DNA of 64,000 nt, taken from Pseudomonas sp. RIT-PI-r (GTDB lineage: Bacteria; Pseudomonadota; Gammaproteobacteria; Pseudomonadales; Pseudomonadaceae). Positions 19,770-30,765 of the stretch are shown piece after piece. Both the position numbers and the translations under genes were made by a program. The first letter of the stretch is position 1; the number at the start of each line of letters is the position of its first letter. Location of the stretch: positions 1-64,000 of the forward strand of contig NZ_LIGE01000004.1 in NCBI RefSeq assembly GCF_001297015.1, given 5' to 3'. The notes below the pieces were generated by a model. The model was given only the letters and a program-made list of their open reading frames with translations. It searched no databases and had not been told where the DNA came from.

Positions 19770-19858
19770 TGTAGGAGTGAGCCTGCTCGCGATAGCGGAG
19801 TGTCAGTCAATATTTGTGTGACTGACACACCGCTATCGCGAGCAGGCTCACTCCTACA
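19770..19858. repeat. REPIN-like hairpin, GAGCCTGCTCGCGATAGCG family
   Basis: Outward-facing TGTAGGAGTGAGCCTGCTCG and inverse arms with a self-complementary centre (TGTCAGTCA ... TGACTGACA). Between ykgJ-like and convergent pagL. Confidence 0.85.
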
Positions 19859-19875
19859 GGGGTTATGCGTACGGC

Positions 19876-20394
19876 TTAGAGCGGCATCGTGTAATGCAGC
19901 GCGTAACTTTCTACGCCGTCGTTGTCACTGGCCAGGCCAGCGTTGGAATAGTGCGTGGCACGGATCCCGACTTCATGCCCGCCATTGAAGCGCAGACCAA
20001 AACCGATACGGTCTTCGAACTGGAAAGAACCGCCGAGGTTGTTGCTTTCATACTTGGTGTTGGAGAACGCAGCCACACCAATGCCCGCTTCGATATACGG
20101 TTTGACCGACTGTCCGGCAAACTCGTAAACAAACACCGGCGAGAACGACAGGCTGTTGTTGCTGGAGGTCTTGTCGCCTTCCCAATAGGTATAGGCACCG
20201 CTCCAGTAACCGGTCAGGCGACCGACGTCGCTCTGCAGCCAGCTCTTGTCCCAATCGAAATTCATGCCCAAGCGGTACGTCATGGTCGAATCGCTAGTGG
20301 CCCCCACCGCAAACTCAACACCTGCCGCTTGTGCAGTAACACTTTGCCCCATCAGTGCGGCCGCAATCGCGGCCAAGCAGAATAGTCGCTTCAC
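19876..20394 (-). CDS. pagL: Lipid A 3-O-deacylase PagL
   Basis: 172 residues with a signal peptide (MKRLFCLAAIAAALMGQSVTAQA) and an outer-membrane beta-barrel pattern ending in an aromatic-proximal strand (SYALHYTMPL). The catalytic His-x-Ser pair is visible in RATHYSNAGL at about residues 149-151. It removes the 3-position acyl chain from lipid A in the outer membrane. Single gene with its own promoter region, convergent with the YkgJ-like gene. Confidence 0.88.
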   Translation of the reverse strand: MKRLFCLAAIAAALMGQSVTAQAAGVEFAVGATSDSTMTYRLGMNFDWDKSWLQSDVGRLTGYWSGAYTYWEGDKTSSNNSLSFSPVFVYEFAGQSVKPYIEAGIGVAAFSNTKYESNNLGGSFQFEDRIGFGLRFNGGHEVGIRATHYSNAGLASDNDGVESYALHYTMPL

Positions 20395-20506
20395 GTTGAA
20401 ACTTCCTTTTCCGGAACGATCGTTTGGTTTTCTAGATAACTCTTCGCTATAGAAGCTGGCGCCTGCTTAGAAGTTCAGCTGATTTTTTAGTTATTTCACA
20501 ATTTTT

Positions 20507-21298
20507 TTACAAGTCGAAGTTTTGCACTTCACCAGCGTTTTGTCCGAGCAGTGGCAGGATGTTTTTAAAGTACTCAGGATCGGCGCTGGTCCAGAATCTG
20601 ACTGGTTGGTTCGGGCCGGCAGCGAGCAAATCACGCTCAGCCAAAAGCCGCTGAAGTTGCCGCGCTACAGCAGCACCGGTATCGATCAGGCTGATGTCCT
20701 CGGGGATCATCGACTTGAGCATCGGTTTTAGAAAGGGATAGTGAGTGCAGCCGAGAATGATCGTGTCGCAGCCGCTGGCCAACAGCGGGTCGACATAACT
20801 TTGCAGCAGCGCGCGCAACTCGGCGCTGTGCAGATCGCCACTCTCAATCAATTCGACCAGACCGGGACACGGCTGGGTGATCACCCGCACGTCAGTGGCG
20901 AAGCGATCAAGCAGCGCGGCGAACTTGGCGCTTTGCAAAGTCCCGGTGGTGGCGAGCACGCCGACCACTCCGCTGCGGGTAGCGGCAGCGGCGGGTTTGA
21001 CCGCCGGCTCCATGCCGACCAGCGGCCAGTCGGGAAAATCACGCCGCAGATCGGCGACACCGGCAACGGTCGCGGTATTGCAGGCCAGCACCAACGCCTT
21101 GGCGCCCTGCTCGCGGAAAAACCCGGCCATCACGCTGCAGCGCTGACGAATGAATTCCGGAGTTTTCTCGCCATAGGGAATATGCCCGCAATCGGCGACG
21201 TAAAGCAGCGACTCATTGGGCAGCAAGCGCTGGATTTCCGCCAGCACCGACAAGCCGCCGACGCCGGAGTCGAACACGCCGATCGGCGCTTCACGCAT
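20507..21298 (-). CDS. murI: Glutamate racemase
   Basis: 263 residues. Interconverts L- and D-glutamate for peptidoglycan. Catalytic elements: Asp10 in FDSGVGG, the cysteine in [11 protein letters not shown], and the second cysteine in [10 protein letters not shown]. The start at 21298 gives the family N-terminus [12 protein letters not shown]; an upstream ATG at 21370 reads into moeB sequence. Starts 8 bases inside the end of moeB. Confidence 0.94.
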   Translation of the reverse strand: MREAPIGVFDSGVGGLSVLAEIQRLLPNESLLYVADCGHIPYGEKTPEFIRQRCSVMAGFFREQGAKALVLACNTATVAGVADLRRDFPDWPLVGMEPAVKPAAAATRSGVVGVLATTGTLQSAKFAALLDRFATDVRVITQPCPGLVELIESGDLHSAELRALLQSYVDPLLASGCDTIILGCTHYPFLKPMLKSMIPEDISLIDTGAAVARQLQRLLAERDLLAAGPNQPVRFWTSADPEYFKNILPLLGQNAGEVQNFDL

Positions 21299-22045
21299 GG
21301 CGCGGGCCACAGACGCTGCAACCCGGATCACGCTTGACGCGCAGCTCACGGAAACGCGAGCCCAGCGCATCGATCAGTAACAGACGCCCAACCAGCGGCT
21401 CGCCGAAACCGACCAACACCTTCAACGCTTCCAACGCCTGGAGACTGCCGACCAGACCGACCAGCGGCCCGACCACGCCTGCTTCGCTGCAGGTCAGTTC
21501 GGCTTCGCTGCCGTGGCCGTACAAGCAGTGGTAGCACGGGCTCTCGGCGCGACGCGGGTCGAACACCGACAACTGCCCTTCCAGACGAATCGCCGCGCCG
21601 CTGACCAACGGTTTGCACGCAGCCACACACGCAGCGTTGACCGCTTCGCGGGTGGAGAAATTATCGGAGCAGTCGAGCACCAGAGCCACCGCTGCCACGG
21701 CTGCGGCGAGAGAATCCTCGTCCAGCGCCTGACGATGGGCGATCAATTGAATCTCGGGATTGATCGAGCCCAGGCGCTTGAGCGCCGAGTCGACCTTGCT
21801 CATGCCGACGCTGTCGGTGTCATGAATGATCTGGCGTTGCAGGTTGGTCAGGTCGACTGTGTCGAAACCCGCCAAATGCAATTCCCCGACCCCGCCGCCG
21901 CCAGATACAGGGCACCCGGCGCACCGAGCCCGCCGAGGCCGATGATCAGCACGCGACTGTCCTTGAGCTTCAGTTGCCCGTCGATGTCGATGTGTTGCAG
22001 CAGAATCTGCCGGCTGTAGCGCAGCAATTCCTGATCATTCAGCAC
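21291..22045 (-). pseudogene. moeB: moeB with a single-base frameshift (molybdopterin-synthase adenylyltransferase)
   Basis: The product would adenylate MoaD during molybdenum cofactor synthesis. Residues 1-51 ([19 protein letters not shown]... [17 protein letters not shown]) are in one frame, and from there the family sequence continues in another ([16 protein letters not shown] ... to CSVCGPRHA). The switch lies at a run of four C on the plus strand (21890-21893); a fifth C would restore the ATP-binding domain and a 251-residue protein. Zinc ligands PCYHC and CSVC are intact. Either a recent inactivating deletion or a sequencing error; the rest shows no decay. Confidence 0.85.
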
Positions 22046-22869
22046 GGCAGGCGCCCCAGACTGATGCGTTGATGACCGCCCAGATCGGTGCGGCTGTGCA
22101 CTTCTTCAAAACCGCGCGTCAGCAGCAAGTCACGGACGGCTTCGGCTTGATCATAGCCGTGTTCGAGCATCAACCAGCCAGCGGCCTCCAGATGATCCGG
22201 GGCCTGATCGACGATCAAGCGCAGATCGTCGAGCCCGTCCTCACCAGCAACCAGCGCGCTGGCCGGTTCGAAGCGCACATCGCCCTCGACCAGATGCGGA
22301 TCGGCGGCGGCAATGTACGGCGGATTGCTGATGATCAACTGGAAACGCTGACCTTCAAGTGCGCTGAACCAGTGGCTGCTCAGCACCGTGGCGTTGTTCA
22401 AATGCAGGCGCTGGCGATTGCGTTCGGCGAGGGCCACGGCTTCGAGCACGCGATCCACCGCCGTGACTTTCCACGCCGGACGTTCGCTGGCCAACGCCAG
22501 GGCAATCGCGCCGCTGCCAGTGCCGAGATCGAGCACTTTGGCCGGGGTCGCGGGCAGCAATTCCAGCGCCGCTTCCACCAGCAACTCAGTGTCCGGGCGC
22601 GGGATCAGCGTGTGTGGCGCGACTTCCAGATCGAGTTTCCAGAAACCCTGCTGACCGAGAATGTAGGCCACCGGCTCACCGCCACGACGACGTTGCAAGT
22701 ACTCGGCAAACGTCAGCGCTGCTTCACTCGGCACAATGCGCTCGGGCCAGGTGTGGAGAAAACTGCGCGACTTGCCCAACGCGGCGGCCAGGAGCAATTC
22801 GGCATCCAGGCGTGCGGTGGGCGAGTCAGGCAGTTCGGCTGCGCGCAACAGGCTGGCAATGATGGTCAT
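22039..22869 (-). CDS. prmC: Peptide chain release factor N5-glutamine methyltransferase
   Basis: 276-residue SAM-dependent enzyme that methylates the Gln of the GGQ motif in RF1 and RF2. SAM motif DLGTGSG at 114-120 and catalytic NPPY at 182-185. Immediately downstream of its substrate gene prfA and 7 bases overlapping moeB, so prfA-prmC-moeB-murI form one unit. Confidence 0.95.
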   Translation of the reverse strand: MTIIASLLRAAELPDSPTARLDAELLLAAALGKSRSFLHTWPERIVPSEAALTFAEYLQRRRGGEPVAYILGQQGFWKLDLEVAPHTLIPRPDTELLVEAALELLPATPAKVLDLGTGSGAIALALASERPAWKVTAVDRVLEAVALAERNRQRLHLNNATVLSSHWFSALEGQRFQLIISNPPYIAAADPHLVEGDVRFEPASALVAGEDGLDDLRLIVDQAPDHLEAAGWLMLEHGYDQAEAVRDLLLTRGFEEVHSRTDLGGHQRISLGRLPC

Positions 22870-23952
22870 TTATTCACCTATCGCGGCGAGTTGGTCAGCC
22901 TGGTATTCGGCCAGCAAAGGCTCGATCACCGCCTCAACGCCACCGGCAAGAATTTCGTCCAGCGAGTACAGGGTCAGGTTGACGCGATGGTCGGTGACTC
23001 GACCCTGGGCAAAGTTGTAGGTGCGAATGCGCTCGGAGCGGTCGCCGGAACCTACCAGCAATTTACGTTCGCTGGCGATCGCATTCGCCGCCGCTGCGGT
23101 TTGCTGATCGTTGAGCTTGGCCGACAGCCAAGCCATCGCCCGCGCCCGGTTCTTGTGTTGGGAACGTTCTTCCTGGCACTCGACGACGGTACCGGTCGGT
23201 ATGTGCGTGATGCGGATCGCCGAGTCGGTGGTGTTGACGTGCTGACCACCGGCGCCGGAGGAGCGGAATGTATCGACACGCAAATCCGCCGGGTTGATCT
23301 CGATGGCTTCGCGCTCGTCCGGCTCGGGCAGCACCGCCACGGTGCAGGCCGAGGTGTGGATACGGCCCTGGGATTCGGTGGCGGGTACACGCTGTACGCG
23401 GTGCGCGCCGGATTCGAATTTCAGTTTGCCGTAAACATTGTCGCCTTCAATGCGGGCGATGACTTCTTTATAGCCACCGTGCTCGCCTTCGTTTTCCGAC
23501 AGGATCTCCACACGCCAGCCGCGACGCTCGGCGTAACGCGAATACATGCGGAACAAATCGCCGGAGAAGATCGCCGCCTCGTCGCCACCGGTGCCGGCGC
23601 GGATTTCGAGAAACACGTTGCGCCCGTCGTTAGGATCTTTGGGCAGCAACATGCGCTGCAGATCGGATTCCAGGGTGATCAGCAATTCCTTGGCTTCGCG
23701 GACTTCTTCCACAGCCATTTCACGCATGTCCGGATCGTTGTCCTTGAGCAGTGCCTGCGCGCCTTCAAGATCGCTTTGTACGCCGAGCAGCTTTTTATAG
23801 CCTTGCACGACCGGCTCGAGTTCAGCGTATTCCTTGGAATAAGCGCGAAATTTGGCCTGATCGGAAATGACTTCGCCGTCGCCGAGCAACGCGGTCAGTT
23901 CCTCGAAACGGTCCTGGAGGATGTCCAGCTTATTGAGCAGTGACGCTTTCAT
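22870..23952 (-). CDS. prfA: Peptide chain release factor 1
   Basis: 360 residues. Terminates translation at UAA and UAG. The stop-codon recognition motif P-x-T is at 190-192 and GGQ at 235-237 ([15 protein letters not shown]). Overlaps hemA by four bases. Confidence 0.97.
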   Translation of the reverse strand: MKASLLNKLDILQDRFEELTALLGDGEVISDQAKFRAYSKEYAELEPVVQGYKKLLGVQSDLEGAQALLKDNDPDMREMAVEEVREAKELLITLESDLQRMLLPKDPNDGRNVFLEIRAGTGGDEAAIFSGDLFRMYSRYAERRGWRVEILSENEGEHGGYKEVIARIEGDNVYGKLKFESGAHRVQRVPATESQGRIHTSACTVAVLPEPDEREAIEINPADLRVDTFRSSGAGGQHVNTTDSAIRITHIPTGTVVECQEERSQHKNRARAMAWLSAKLNDQQTAAAANAIASERKLLVGSGDRSERIRTYNFAQGRVTDHRVNLTLYSLDEILAGGVEAVIEPLLAEYQADQLAAIGE

Positions 23953-25235
23953 TGCGGTTTTTTATCCGAAAAGCTATCCGGTGAGCCCTCGAGGGCAAAG
24001 AGTTCCTGGGCCATGGCCAGCGCATCGAGGCGGCCTTCGGCAGAAAGCTTTTTCAACTGCACGCTGGGCGCATGCAACAGTTTATTGGTCAGGCCACGGG
24101 CCAGTTGCCCGAGCACCTCTTCGGCGTTGCCACCGTTGGCCAGCAGGCGCAGGGCTTTTTGCAGTTCCTCGTCGCGCAGGCGTTCGCTCTGTTGACGATA
24201 GGCCTTGAGCACATCGACCGCCGCCAACTCGCGCAGGCGCACCATGAAATCATCGGCGCCGACCGAGACCATCTCTTCTGCCGCCTGGGCTGCGCCCTGA
24301 CGACTCTTGAGGTTTTCGGCGACCACTTCGTGGAGATCGTCGACGCTGTAGAGGTAAACGTCGTCCAACTCGCCGACTTCCGGCTCGATATCGCGGGGAA
24401 CAGCGATATCGACCATGAAAATCGGTTTGTGCTTGCGCAGCTTCAAAGCGCTTTCCACCGCGCCCTTACCGAGAATCGGCAACTGACTGGCGGTCGAACT
24501 GATGACGATGTCACTGCGCACCAGTTCTGCCGGGATGTCCGAGAGCAGCACCGCGTGGGCGCCGAACTGCTCGGCCAACAGACTGGCGCGCTCCAGCGTG
24601 CGGTTGGCGACGACAATGCGCTTGACGCCCAGCTCGTGCAAATGGCGGGCGACCAGGGTGATGGTCTCGCCCGCGCCGATCAGCAAGGCTTGGCTGCGCT
24701 GCAAATCACTGAAAATCTGTTTCGCCAGGCTGACCGCGGCAAACGCTACGGATACCGGGTTTTCACCGATCGCGGTGTCGGTGCGCACCTGTTTGGCGGC
24801 ATTGAACGTTGCTTGAAACAGCCGCCCCAACAGCGGGCCGATGGTGCCGGCCTCGCGGGCCACGGCGTAGGCCGATTTCATCTGACCGAGAATCTGCGGT
24901 TCGCCCAGCACCAGCGAGTCGAGCCCGGAGGCGACGCGCATCATGTGACGAACTGCCGCATCATCTTCATGCACATAAGCACTCGCGCGCAGCTCATCGA
25001 GGCTTAAATGGTGATAGTCGGCCAGCCAGCGCAGCACGATATCGGCAGAAAGCTGATCCTGTTCTATATAAAGCTCACTGCGATTGCAGGTCGAGAGGAT
25101 CGCAGCTTCGCGGCTGTCGGTCAGTCGGCAGAGCTGCTGCAAGGCTTCCACCAACTGCTCTGGCGTAAAGGCCACGCGCTCGCGGACGTCTACTGAAGCA
25201 GTCTTGTGGTTGATACCGAGTGCAAGGAAGGCCAT
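23949..25235 (-). CDS. hemA: Glutamyl-tRNA reductase
   Basis: 428 residues. Reduces glutamyl-tRNA to glutamate-1-semialdehyde, the first committed step of haem synthesis. Catalytic Cys50 in STCNRSELY and the NADPH-binding [17 protein letters not shown] are present. Leads the hemA-prfA-prmC-moeB-murI run. Divergent from the TPR lipoprotein gene, with a REPIN in between. Confidence 0.96.
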   Translation of the reverse strand: MAFLALGINHKTASVDVRERVAFTPEQLVEALQQLCRLTDSREAAILSTCNRSELYIEQDQLSADIVLRWLADYHHLSLDELRASAYVHEDDAAVRHMMRVASGLDSLVLGEPQILGQMKSAYAVAREAGTIGPLLGRLFQATFNAAKQVRTDTAIGENPVSVAFAAVSLAKQIFSDLQRSQALLIGAGETITLVARHLHELGVKRIVVANRTLERASLLAEQFGAHAVLLSDIPAELVRSDIVISSTASQLPILGKGAVESALKLRKHKPIFMVDIAVPRDIEPEVGELDDVYLYSVDDLHEVVAENLKSRQGAAQAAEEMVSVGADDFMVRLRELAAVDVLKAYRQQSERLRDEELQKALRLLANGGNAEEVLGQLARGLTNKLLHAPSVQLKKLSAEGRLDALAMAQELFALEGSPDSFSDKKPQ

Positions 25236-25553
25236 TCAAGGTCGCTGATGGTGACGTGAAGCCGGCAATTGTCCTACTTCGCCAGATTCAGAACAACTAT
25301 TGGATATCTATCGCCCTTATTGTATCCACCTTATGCTGCGATCCATTCTCGTTCATGTACACACCACCCCATGTAGGAGCTGCCGAAGGCTGCGATCTTT
25401 TGACTTTGTTTTTTGAAATCAAAAGCAAGATCAAAAGATCGCAGCCTGCGGCAGCTCCTACAGGGCGATCAGCGTAAATTGCCTGAGCGGTTATGTTTGG
25501 CCGAAGGCTTGTGTCATGATGATCCGACCGCAGGTTAGTCGTCCTTCTCCTAT
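25236..25553. other. Divergent intergenic region hemA / TPR lipoprotein
   Basis: 318 bases holding the promoters of the two divergent operons and the REPIN at 25372-25462. The region left of the REPIN is relatively AT-rich (TTGGATATCTATCGCCC). No gene is seen in it. Confidence 0.5.
25372..25462. repeat. REPIN-like hairpin, GAAGGCTGCGATC family
   Basis: TGTAGGAGCTGCCGAAGGCT at the left and the near-inverse at the right (one arm reads CTGCGGCAG), outward-facing, about 30-base arms around a T- and A-rich centre. Confidence 0.8.
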
Positions 25554-27278
25554 ATGAATAGATCTTCCGCGTTGCTCCTCGCTTTTGTCTTCCTCAGCGG
25601 CTGCCAGGCCTTGGCTCCCGTGTCGCCGGACGGTACGCCGCCGGTTGAAGACACCACGCCCGCGCCTGAAAAGCCCAAGGTTTACAGCTCGTTCAGCGAG
25701 GAAACCGTTTTCAGCCTGTTGAGCGCCGAACTCGCCGGCCAGCGCAATCGTTTCGACATTGCTCTGGACAACTACGTGACCCAGGCCATCAATACCCAGG
25801 ATCCGGGCGTCTCCGAGCGTGCATTCCGCATCGCCGAATATCTGGGCGCCGATCAACCGGCCCTCGATACCGCGCTGATCTGGGCCAAAAACGCGCCGGA
25901 CGATCTCGAAGCGCAACGCGCCGCCGCCGTGCAACTGGCCCGTGCCGGGCGCTATGACGACTCCATGGTTTATATGGAGAAAGTCCTGCAGGGCAAAGGC
26001 GACACCCACTTCGACTTCCTCGCGCTGTCGGCCGCCGATACCGATCAGGAAACCCGCAACGGTCTGATGAAAAGTTTTGACCGTTTGTTGCAGCGTCATC
26101 CGAACAACAGCCAGCTGATTTTCGGCAAGGCGCTGCTCCTGCAGCAGGACGGCGACAACAAGGCCGCACTGAGCCTGCTCGAAGACCACCCGCCGGAAGA
26201 AGGCGAAATCGCCCCGATCCTGTTGCGTGCGCGCTTGCTGCAAATCATGAACCGTGGCGACGAAGCGTTGCCTTTGCTGCAAAAAAGCATCAAGAAATAC
26301 CCGGACGACAAACGCCTGCGCCTGACTTACGCGCGCATGCTGGTTGAGCAAGACCGCATGGACGACGCCAAGGCCGAGTTCTCCAGCCTGGTTCAGCAAT
26401 ACCCGGAGGACGACGAACTGCGTTACTCACTGGCACTCGTCTGCCTGGAAGCCAAGGCCTGGGACGAGGCCAAGGGTTATCTGGAAGACCTGATCGCCCG
26501 CGAAAGCCACGTCGATTCGGCGCACCTGAACCTCGGTCGCATTGCAGAAGAACGCAACGACCCGCAAGGCGCTCTTCTCGAGTACGCCCAGGTCGGCCCG
26601 GGCAACGACTATCTGCCAGCGCAATTGCGTCAGGCCGACATCCTGATGAACAACGGCAAGACCGCTGAAGCGCAAAGCAAACTCGCCGCCCAGCGCGACG
26701 AGCAACCGGATTACGCGATTCAGCTGTACCTGATCGAATCGGAAACCCTGTCGGCCAACAAACAGGACGACAAGGCCTGGAAAGTCTTGCAGACAGCCTT
26801 GCAGCAGTACCCGGACGATCTGAATCTGCTGTATACCCGGGCAATGCTCGCGGAAAAACGCAATGACCTGGCGCAGATGGAAAAAGACCTGCGTCTGATC
26901 ATCAAACGTGATCCGGACAACGCCATGGCGCTGAACGCTTTGGGTTACACCCTGTCCGATCGCACTACCCGCTACGCTGAAGCCAAGGCGCTGATCGAGC
27001 AGGCGCACCAGATCAATCCGGAAGACCCGGCCGTACTCGACAGCCTCGGCTGGGTGAATTACCGCATGGGCAACCTGGATGACGCCGAGAAATACCTGCG
27101 TCAGGCGCTGGAGCGCTTCCCTGACCACGAAGTCGCCGCTCACCTGGGCGAAGTGTTGTGGACCAAGGGCAATCAGCGTGAAGCCAAACAAATCTGGGGC
27201 AAATTCCTCAAGGATCAGCCCGACAGCACCATTCTGCGCAGCACCATCAAGCGCCTGACCGGATCCGAGACTCTTTAA
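25554..27278 (+). CDS. TPR-repeat outer-membrane lipoprotein
   Basis: 574 residues, lipobox LSGC at 14-17 (MNRSSALLLAFVFLSGCQ) and then roughly 12 tetratricopeptide-like helical repeats to the end (e.g. YAEAKALIEQAHQINPEDPA, LDDAEKYLRQALERFPDHE). In P. aeruginosa the homologue precedes lolB. It probably serves as a periplasmic assembly scaffold; function not defined here. Three bases separate it from lolB, so they are cotranscribed. Confidence 0.85.
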   Translation: MNRSSALLLAFVFLSGCQALAPVSPDGTPPVEDTTPAPEKPKVYSSFSEETVFSLLSAELAGQRNRFDIALDNYVTQAINTQDPGVSERAFRIAEYLGADQPALDTALIWAKNAPDDLEAQRAAAVQLARAGRYDDSMVYMEKVLQGKGDTHFDFLALSAADTDQETRNGLMKSFDRLLQRHPNNSQLIFGKALLLQQDGDNKAALSLLEDHPPEEGEIAPILLRARLLQIMNRGDEALPLLQKSIKKYPDDKRLRLTYARMLVEQDRMDDAKAEFSSLVQQYPEDDELRYSLALVCLEAKAWDEAKGYLEDLIARESHVDSAHLNLGRIAEERNDPQGALLEYAQVGPGNDYLPAQLRQADILMNNGKTAEAQSKLAAQRDEQPDYAIQLYLIESETLSANKQDDKAWKVLQTALQQYPDDLNLLYTRAMLAEKRNDLAQMEKDLRLIIKRDPDNAMALNALGYTLSDRTTRYAEAKALIEQAHQINPEDPAVLDSLGWVNYRMGNLDDAEKYLRQALERFPDHEVAAHLGEVLWTKGNQREAKQIWGKFLKDQPDSTILRSTIKRLTGSETL

Positions 27279-27281
27279 CTC

Positions 27282-27899
27282 ATGTTTTTGCGCCACGTTA
27301 TTGTTTTCAGCTTTATCGCCCTGCTCGCCGGCTGCTCGGGTTTTGGCACTCGTGAATCGGTCGAGGGCCACGGCAGTCCGGCTCAATGGGCCGCGAACAA
27401 ACAGCAACTGACCGGCCTCGACGGCTGGCAGATCGATGGCAAGATCGGCATCCGCGCGCCGAAAGACTCCGGTAGCGGCACGCTGTTCTGGCTGCAACGT
27501 CAGGATTACTACGATATTCGTCTGTCCGGCCCGCTGGGTCGTGGCGCTGCACGCCTGACCGGGCGTCCGGGCAAGGTGTCGCTGGAAGTCGCCAATCAGG
27601 GCCGCTACGAATCGCAATCCCCGGAAGCCCTGCTTGAAGAGCAGTTGGGCTGGAAACTGCCAGTGTCAAATCTGGCCTGGTGGGTGCGTGGCCTGCCGGC
27701 TCCGGACAGCAAAAGTCGCCTGAACCTGGACGCCGACAGCCGTCTGGCCAACCTGGAACAGGATGGCTGGAAAGTCGAATACACCGCTTACACCGAACAG
27801 AATGGTTACTGGTTGCCCGAGCGCATCAAGCTGCACGGCACCGACCTCGACGTCACGCTGGTGATCAAGACCTGGCAACCGCGCAAGCTGGGGCAATAA
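27282..27899 (+). CDS. lolB: Outer-membrane lipoprotein receptor LolB
   Basis: 205 residues, lipobox LAGC at 15-18. Receives lipoproteins from LolA in the periplasm and inserts them in the outer membrane. The sequence [40 protein letters not shown] is the LolB beta-sheet core. Four-gene run with the TPR lipoprotein, ispE and then tRNA-Gln. Confidence 0.93.
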   Translation: MFLRHVIVFSFIALLAGCSGFGTRESVEGHGSPAQWAANKQQLTGLDGWQIDGKIGIRAPKDSGSGTLFWLQRQDYYDIRLSGPLGRGAARLTGRPGKVSLEVANQGRYESQSPEALLEEQLGWKLPVSNLAWWVRGLPAPDSKSRLNLDADSRLANLEQDGWKVEYTAYTEQNGYWLPERIKLHGTDLDVTLVIKTWQPRKLGQ

Positions 27900-27902
27900 C
27901 GC

Positions 27903-28754
27903 ATGACCGCTGCACGCCTGACCCTGCCCTCGCCGGCCAAACTCAACCTGATGCTGCACATTCTCGGTCGCCGTGAAGACGGTTATCACGAGTTGCAGAC
28001 GCTGTTTCAGTTTGTCGATTACGGCGACGAAATCACTTTTGCCGTGCGCGATGACGGCGTGATTCAGCTGCACACCGAGTTTGCCGGCGTGCCGCATGAC
28101 AGCAATCTGATCGTGCGCGCGGCGAAAATGCTTCAGCAACAATCGGGCTGTCCGCTGGGTATCGACATCTGGATCGACAAAGTGCTGCCCATGGGCGGTG
28201 GCATTGGTGGCGGCAGTTCAAATGCGGCGACCACTTTGCTCGGTCTGAATCATTTGTGGCAGTTGGGTTGGGATGAAGATCGCCTGGCTACTCTGGGCCT
28301 GACGCTGGGTGCCGACGTCCCGGTTTTCGTCCGTGGTCACGCAGCTTTCGCCGAGGGCGTGGGCGAGAAACTGACCCCGGTCGATCCCGAAGAACCGTGG
28401 TATCTGGTGCTCGTACCGCAAGTCTCTGTAAGTACGGCAGAAATTTTTTCCGATCCTTTGTTGACACGTAACACGCCGCCCATTAAAGTGCGCCCCGTTC
28501 CCGAGGGAAACAGTCGAAATGACTGCTTGCCGGTGGTTGCAAGGCGTTACCCAGAAGTACGTAACGCATTGGATTTGTTAGGTAAATTTACCGAAGCAAA
28601 ACTCACCGGAACTGGAAGTTGTGTGTTTGGGGGCTTCCCAAGCAAAGCTGAAGCTGATAAAGTCTCGGCCCTTCTGACAGAGACCCTTACAGGGTTTGTA
28701 GCCAAAGGCAGCAACGTTTCGATGTTGCACCGCAAGCTGCAAAGTCTGCTCTAA
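27903..28754 (+). CDS. ispE: 4-diphosphocytidyl-2-C-methyl-D-erythritol kinase
   Basis: 283-residue GHMP kinase of the MEP isoprenoid pathway. ATP-binding motif [14 protein letters not shown] at 96-109, N-terminal substrate-binding [20 protein letters not shown]. Four bases after lolB; tRNA-Gln follows 36 bases after the stop. Confidence 0.96.
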   Translation: MTAARLTLPSPAKLNLMLHILGRREDGYHELQTLFQFVDYGDEITFAVRDDGVIQLHTEFAGVPHDSNLIVRAAKMLQQQSGCPLGIDIWIDKVLPMGGGIGGGSSNAATTLLGLNHLWQLGWDEDRLATLGLTLGADVPVFVRGHAAFAEGVGEKLTPVDPEEPWYLVLVPQVSVSTAEIFSDPLLTRNTPPIKVRPVPEGNSRNDCLPVVARRYPEVRNALDLLGKFTEAKLTGTGSCVFGGFPSKAEADKVSALLTETLTGFVAKGSNVSMLHRKLQSLL

Positions 28755-28790
28755 AGGAACCAGGTGCTCGGCACTTGATGCAACAGATAC

Positions 28791-28865
28791 AGGGGCGTCG
28801 CCAAGCGGTAAGGCAGCAGGTTTTGATCCTGCCATGCGTTGGTTCGAATCCAGCCGCCCCTGCCA
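28791..28865 (+). tRNA. tRNA-Gln (anticodon TTG)
   Basis: 75 nt including encoded CCA. Acceptor AGGGGCG pairs with CGCCCCT, T-arm GGTTCGAATCC, anticodon loop TTTTGAT with TTG at 28823-28825. Lies between ispE and prs, as in other pseudomonads. Confidence 0.95.
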
Positions 28866-28910
28866 TTTTCTATACTCATCCAGGTTACCCTCAGCCTCTA
28901 GGTACTGCGC

Positions 28911-29852
28911 GTGTCCAAGATGATGGTCTTTACGGGGAACGCTAACCCCGATCTGGCTCGGCGTGTTGTACGTCAGCTGCATATCCCTCTCGGTGACATC
29001 TCTGTCGGTAAGTTCTCCGACGGCGAAATTACAGCCGAGATCAATGAAAACGTTCGCGGTAAAGACGTTTTCATTATTCAGCCGACTTGCGCTCCGACCA
29101 ACGATAACCTGATGGAACTGGTAGTGATGGCTGATGCCTTCCGCCGCTCCTCGGCTACTCGTATCACTGCTGTTATTCCTTATTTTGGTTATGCCCGTCA
29201 GGATCGCCGTCCGCGTTCCGCACGTGTGGCTATCAGCGCGAAAGTCGTTGCTGACATGCTTACCGTAGTCGGCATCGACCGTGTTCTCACGGTTGATCTG
29301 CATGCTGACCAGATTCAGGGTTTCTTCGATATTCCGGTAGATAACATCTACGGCTCCCCGGTTCTGGTGGATGACATTGAAGATCAGCGCTTCGAAAACC
29401 TGATGATCGTTTCCCCGGACATTGGTGGCGTCGTGCGTGCACGTGCCGTTGCCAAATCCCTGGGCGTGGATCTCGGGATCATCGACAAACGCCGTGAGAA
29501 AGCCAATCACTCTGAAGTGATGCATATCATCGGTGATGTCGAAGGGCGTACCTGCATTCTGGTCGATGACATGGTCGATACCGCCGGCACTCTGTGTCAC
29601 GCGGCCAAGGCCCTGAAAGAGCATGGCGCAGCCAAGGTCTTCGCCTACTGCACACACCCTGTGCTGTCGGGTCGGGCCATCGAGAATATCGAAAATTCCG
29701 TGCTGGACGAGCTGGTGGTGACCAACACCATCCCGCTGTCCGCTGCAGCACAAGCCTGTGCACGTATCCGTCAACTGGATATCGCACCGGTTGTTGCCGA
29801 AGCGGTTCGCCGCATCAGCAATGAAGAATCGATCAGCGCGATGTTCCGTTAA
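28911..29852 (+). CDS. prs: Ribose-phosphate pyrophosphokinase
   Basis: 313 residues, makes PRPP from ribose 5-phosphate and ATP, the donor for hpt and upp earlier in the window. Canonical N-terminus [22 protein letters not shown] loop [10 protein letters not shown] near residue 220. Uses a GTG start. Strong terminator follows. Confidence 0.97.
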   Translation: MSKMMVFTGNANPDLARRVVRQLHIPLGDISVGKFSDGEITAEINENVRGKDVFIIQPTCAPTNDNLMELVVMADAFRRSSATRITAVIPYFGYARQDRRPRSARVAISAKVVADMLTVVGIDRVLTVDLHADQIQGFFDIPVDNIYGSPVLVDDIEDQRFENLMIVSPDIGGVVRARAVAKSLGVDLGIIDKRREKANHSEVMHIIGDVEGRTCILVDDMVDTAGTLCHAAKALKEHGAAKVFAYCTHPVLSGRAIENIENSVLDELVVTNTIPLSAAAQACARIRQLDIAPVVAEAVRRISNEESISAMFR

Positions 29853-29891
29853 GGGCCCTGCCCTTCTCGAAATGTCTCGTTGACGAAAAGC

Positions 29892-29929
29892 GCCCCGCCC
29901 CGGCATTCCTGCCGGGGCGGGGCTTTTTT
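29892..29929 (+). terminator. prs terminator
   Basis: 14-base perfect GC stem GCCCCGCCCCGGCA / TGCCGGGGCGGGGC with loop TTCC, then six T. Confidence 0.92.
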
Positions 29930-29994
29930 GCCCATACCGTGTTTGGCGCTGGTCGCAAACGCCACTCCGGTCATGGCTATTTTGGAGATACAAA

Positions 29995-30594
29995 ATGAAC
30001 GATTTTACTCTGAATGCTGAAGTGCGTTCCGACCTGGGGAAAGGTGCGAGCCGCCGCCTGCGTCGTCTCGCCGCTCTGGTTCCAGCTGTTGTTTACGGTG
30101 GCGAAAAAGCCCCTGAATCCATCAGCATGCTGGCCAAAGAAGTTGCCAAACTGCTCGAAAACGATGCTGCCTACAGCCACGTTATCGAACTGAACGTTGG
30201 CGGCAAAAAGCAGAACGTCATCATCAAAGCTCTGCAACGTCACCCGTCCAAGGGTCACGTTCTGCACGCTGACTTCGTACGCGTCGTAGCCGGCCAGAAA
30301 CTGACCGCTATCGTGCCTGTGCACTTTGTCGGTGAAGAAGCTCCGATCAAGAAAGGCGGCGAGATCTCGCACGTCCTGAACGAAATCGAAGTAACTTGCC
30401 TGCCGAAAGATCTGCCTGAGTTCATCGAAGTCGACCTGTCGGCTCTGGAAATCGGCGCAATCGTTCACCTGTCCGACCTCAAAGCCCCTAAAGGCGTTGA
30501 GTTCGTTGCACTGGCTCACGGTGACGACAAAGCTGTTGCAAACGTACACGCTCCACGCGTTGCTCCAGAAGCTGAAGAAGGCGCAGCAGAGTAA
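29995..30594 (+). CDS. rplY: 50S ribosomal protein L25 (Ctc type)
   Basis: 199 residues, the long form with a TL5/Ctc C-terminal domain (about residues 95-190, [24 protein letters not shown]) and an acidic alanine-rich tail. Binds 5S rRNA. Preceded by TTTTGGAGATACAAA with a good ribosome binding site. Confidence 0.95.
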   Translation: MNDFTLNAEVRSDLGKGASRRLRRLAALVPAVVYGGEKAPESISMLAKEVAKLLENDAAYSHVIELNVGGKKQNVIIKALQRHPSKGHVLHADFVRVVAGQKLTAIVPVHFVGEEAPIKKGGEISHVLNEIEVTCLPKDLPEFIEVDLSALEIGAIVHLSDLKAPKGVEFVALAHGDDKAVANVHAPRVAPEAEEGAAE

Positions 30595-30621
30595 TTCACT
30601 CTGTCATGCCTGAGTGAGCAA

Positions 30622-30738
30622 GTAACATCGCGGACTGGAACGTAGCGAGAAAGCGGGCGAGAACGCGGAGTTTACATCCATGGTAAATGAGCATTTTTCG
30701 TCCACTTTCGCCGCTTTGCCTGATCGCGGCGATGTTAC
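30622..30738. repeat. Nested stem-loop element between rplY and pth
   Basis: Three nested inverted repeats: GTAACATCGC 30622-30631 with GCGATGTTAC 30729-30738; AAAGCGGGCGA 30650-30660 with TCGCCGCTTT 30708-30717 (one bulge); TTTAC 30671-30675 with GTAAA 30683-30687. The centre contains GAGTTTACATCCATGGTAAATGAG-like sequence. I cannot name it; it may be a repeat element or a structured leader or attenuator for pth. Confidence 0.55.
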
Positions 30739-30765
30739 TCACCACTCAAAGGAAGGGCCCCTATC

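Noticed and set aside
22069..23943. 624-codon open frame on the plus strand opposite prmC and prfA
   Set aside because: Its composition (His, Gln, Arg and Gly-rich) is typical of the antisense of a GC-rich gene, while both minus-strand genes have intact family motifs.
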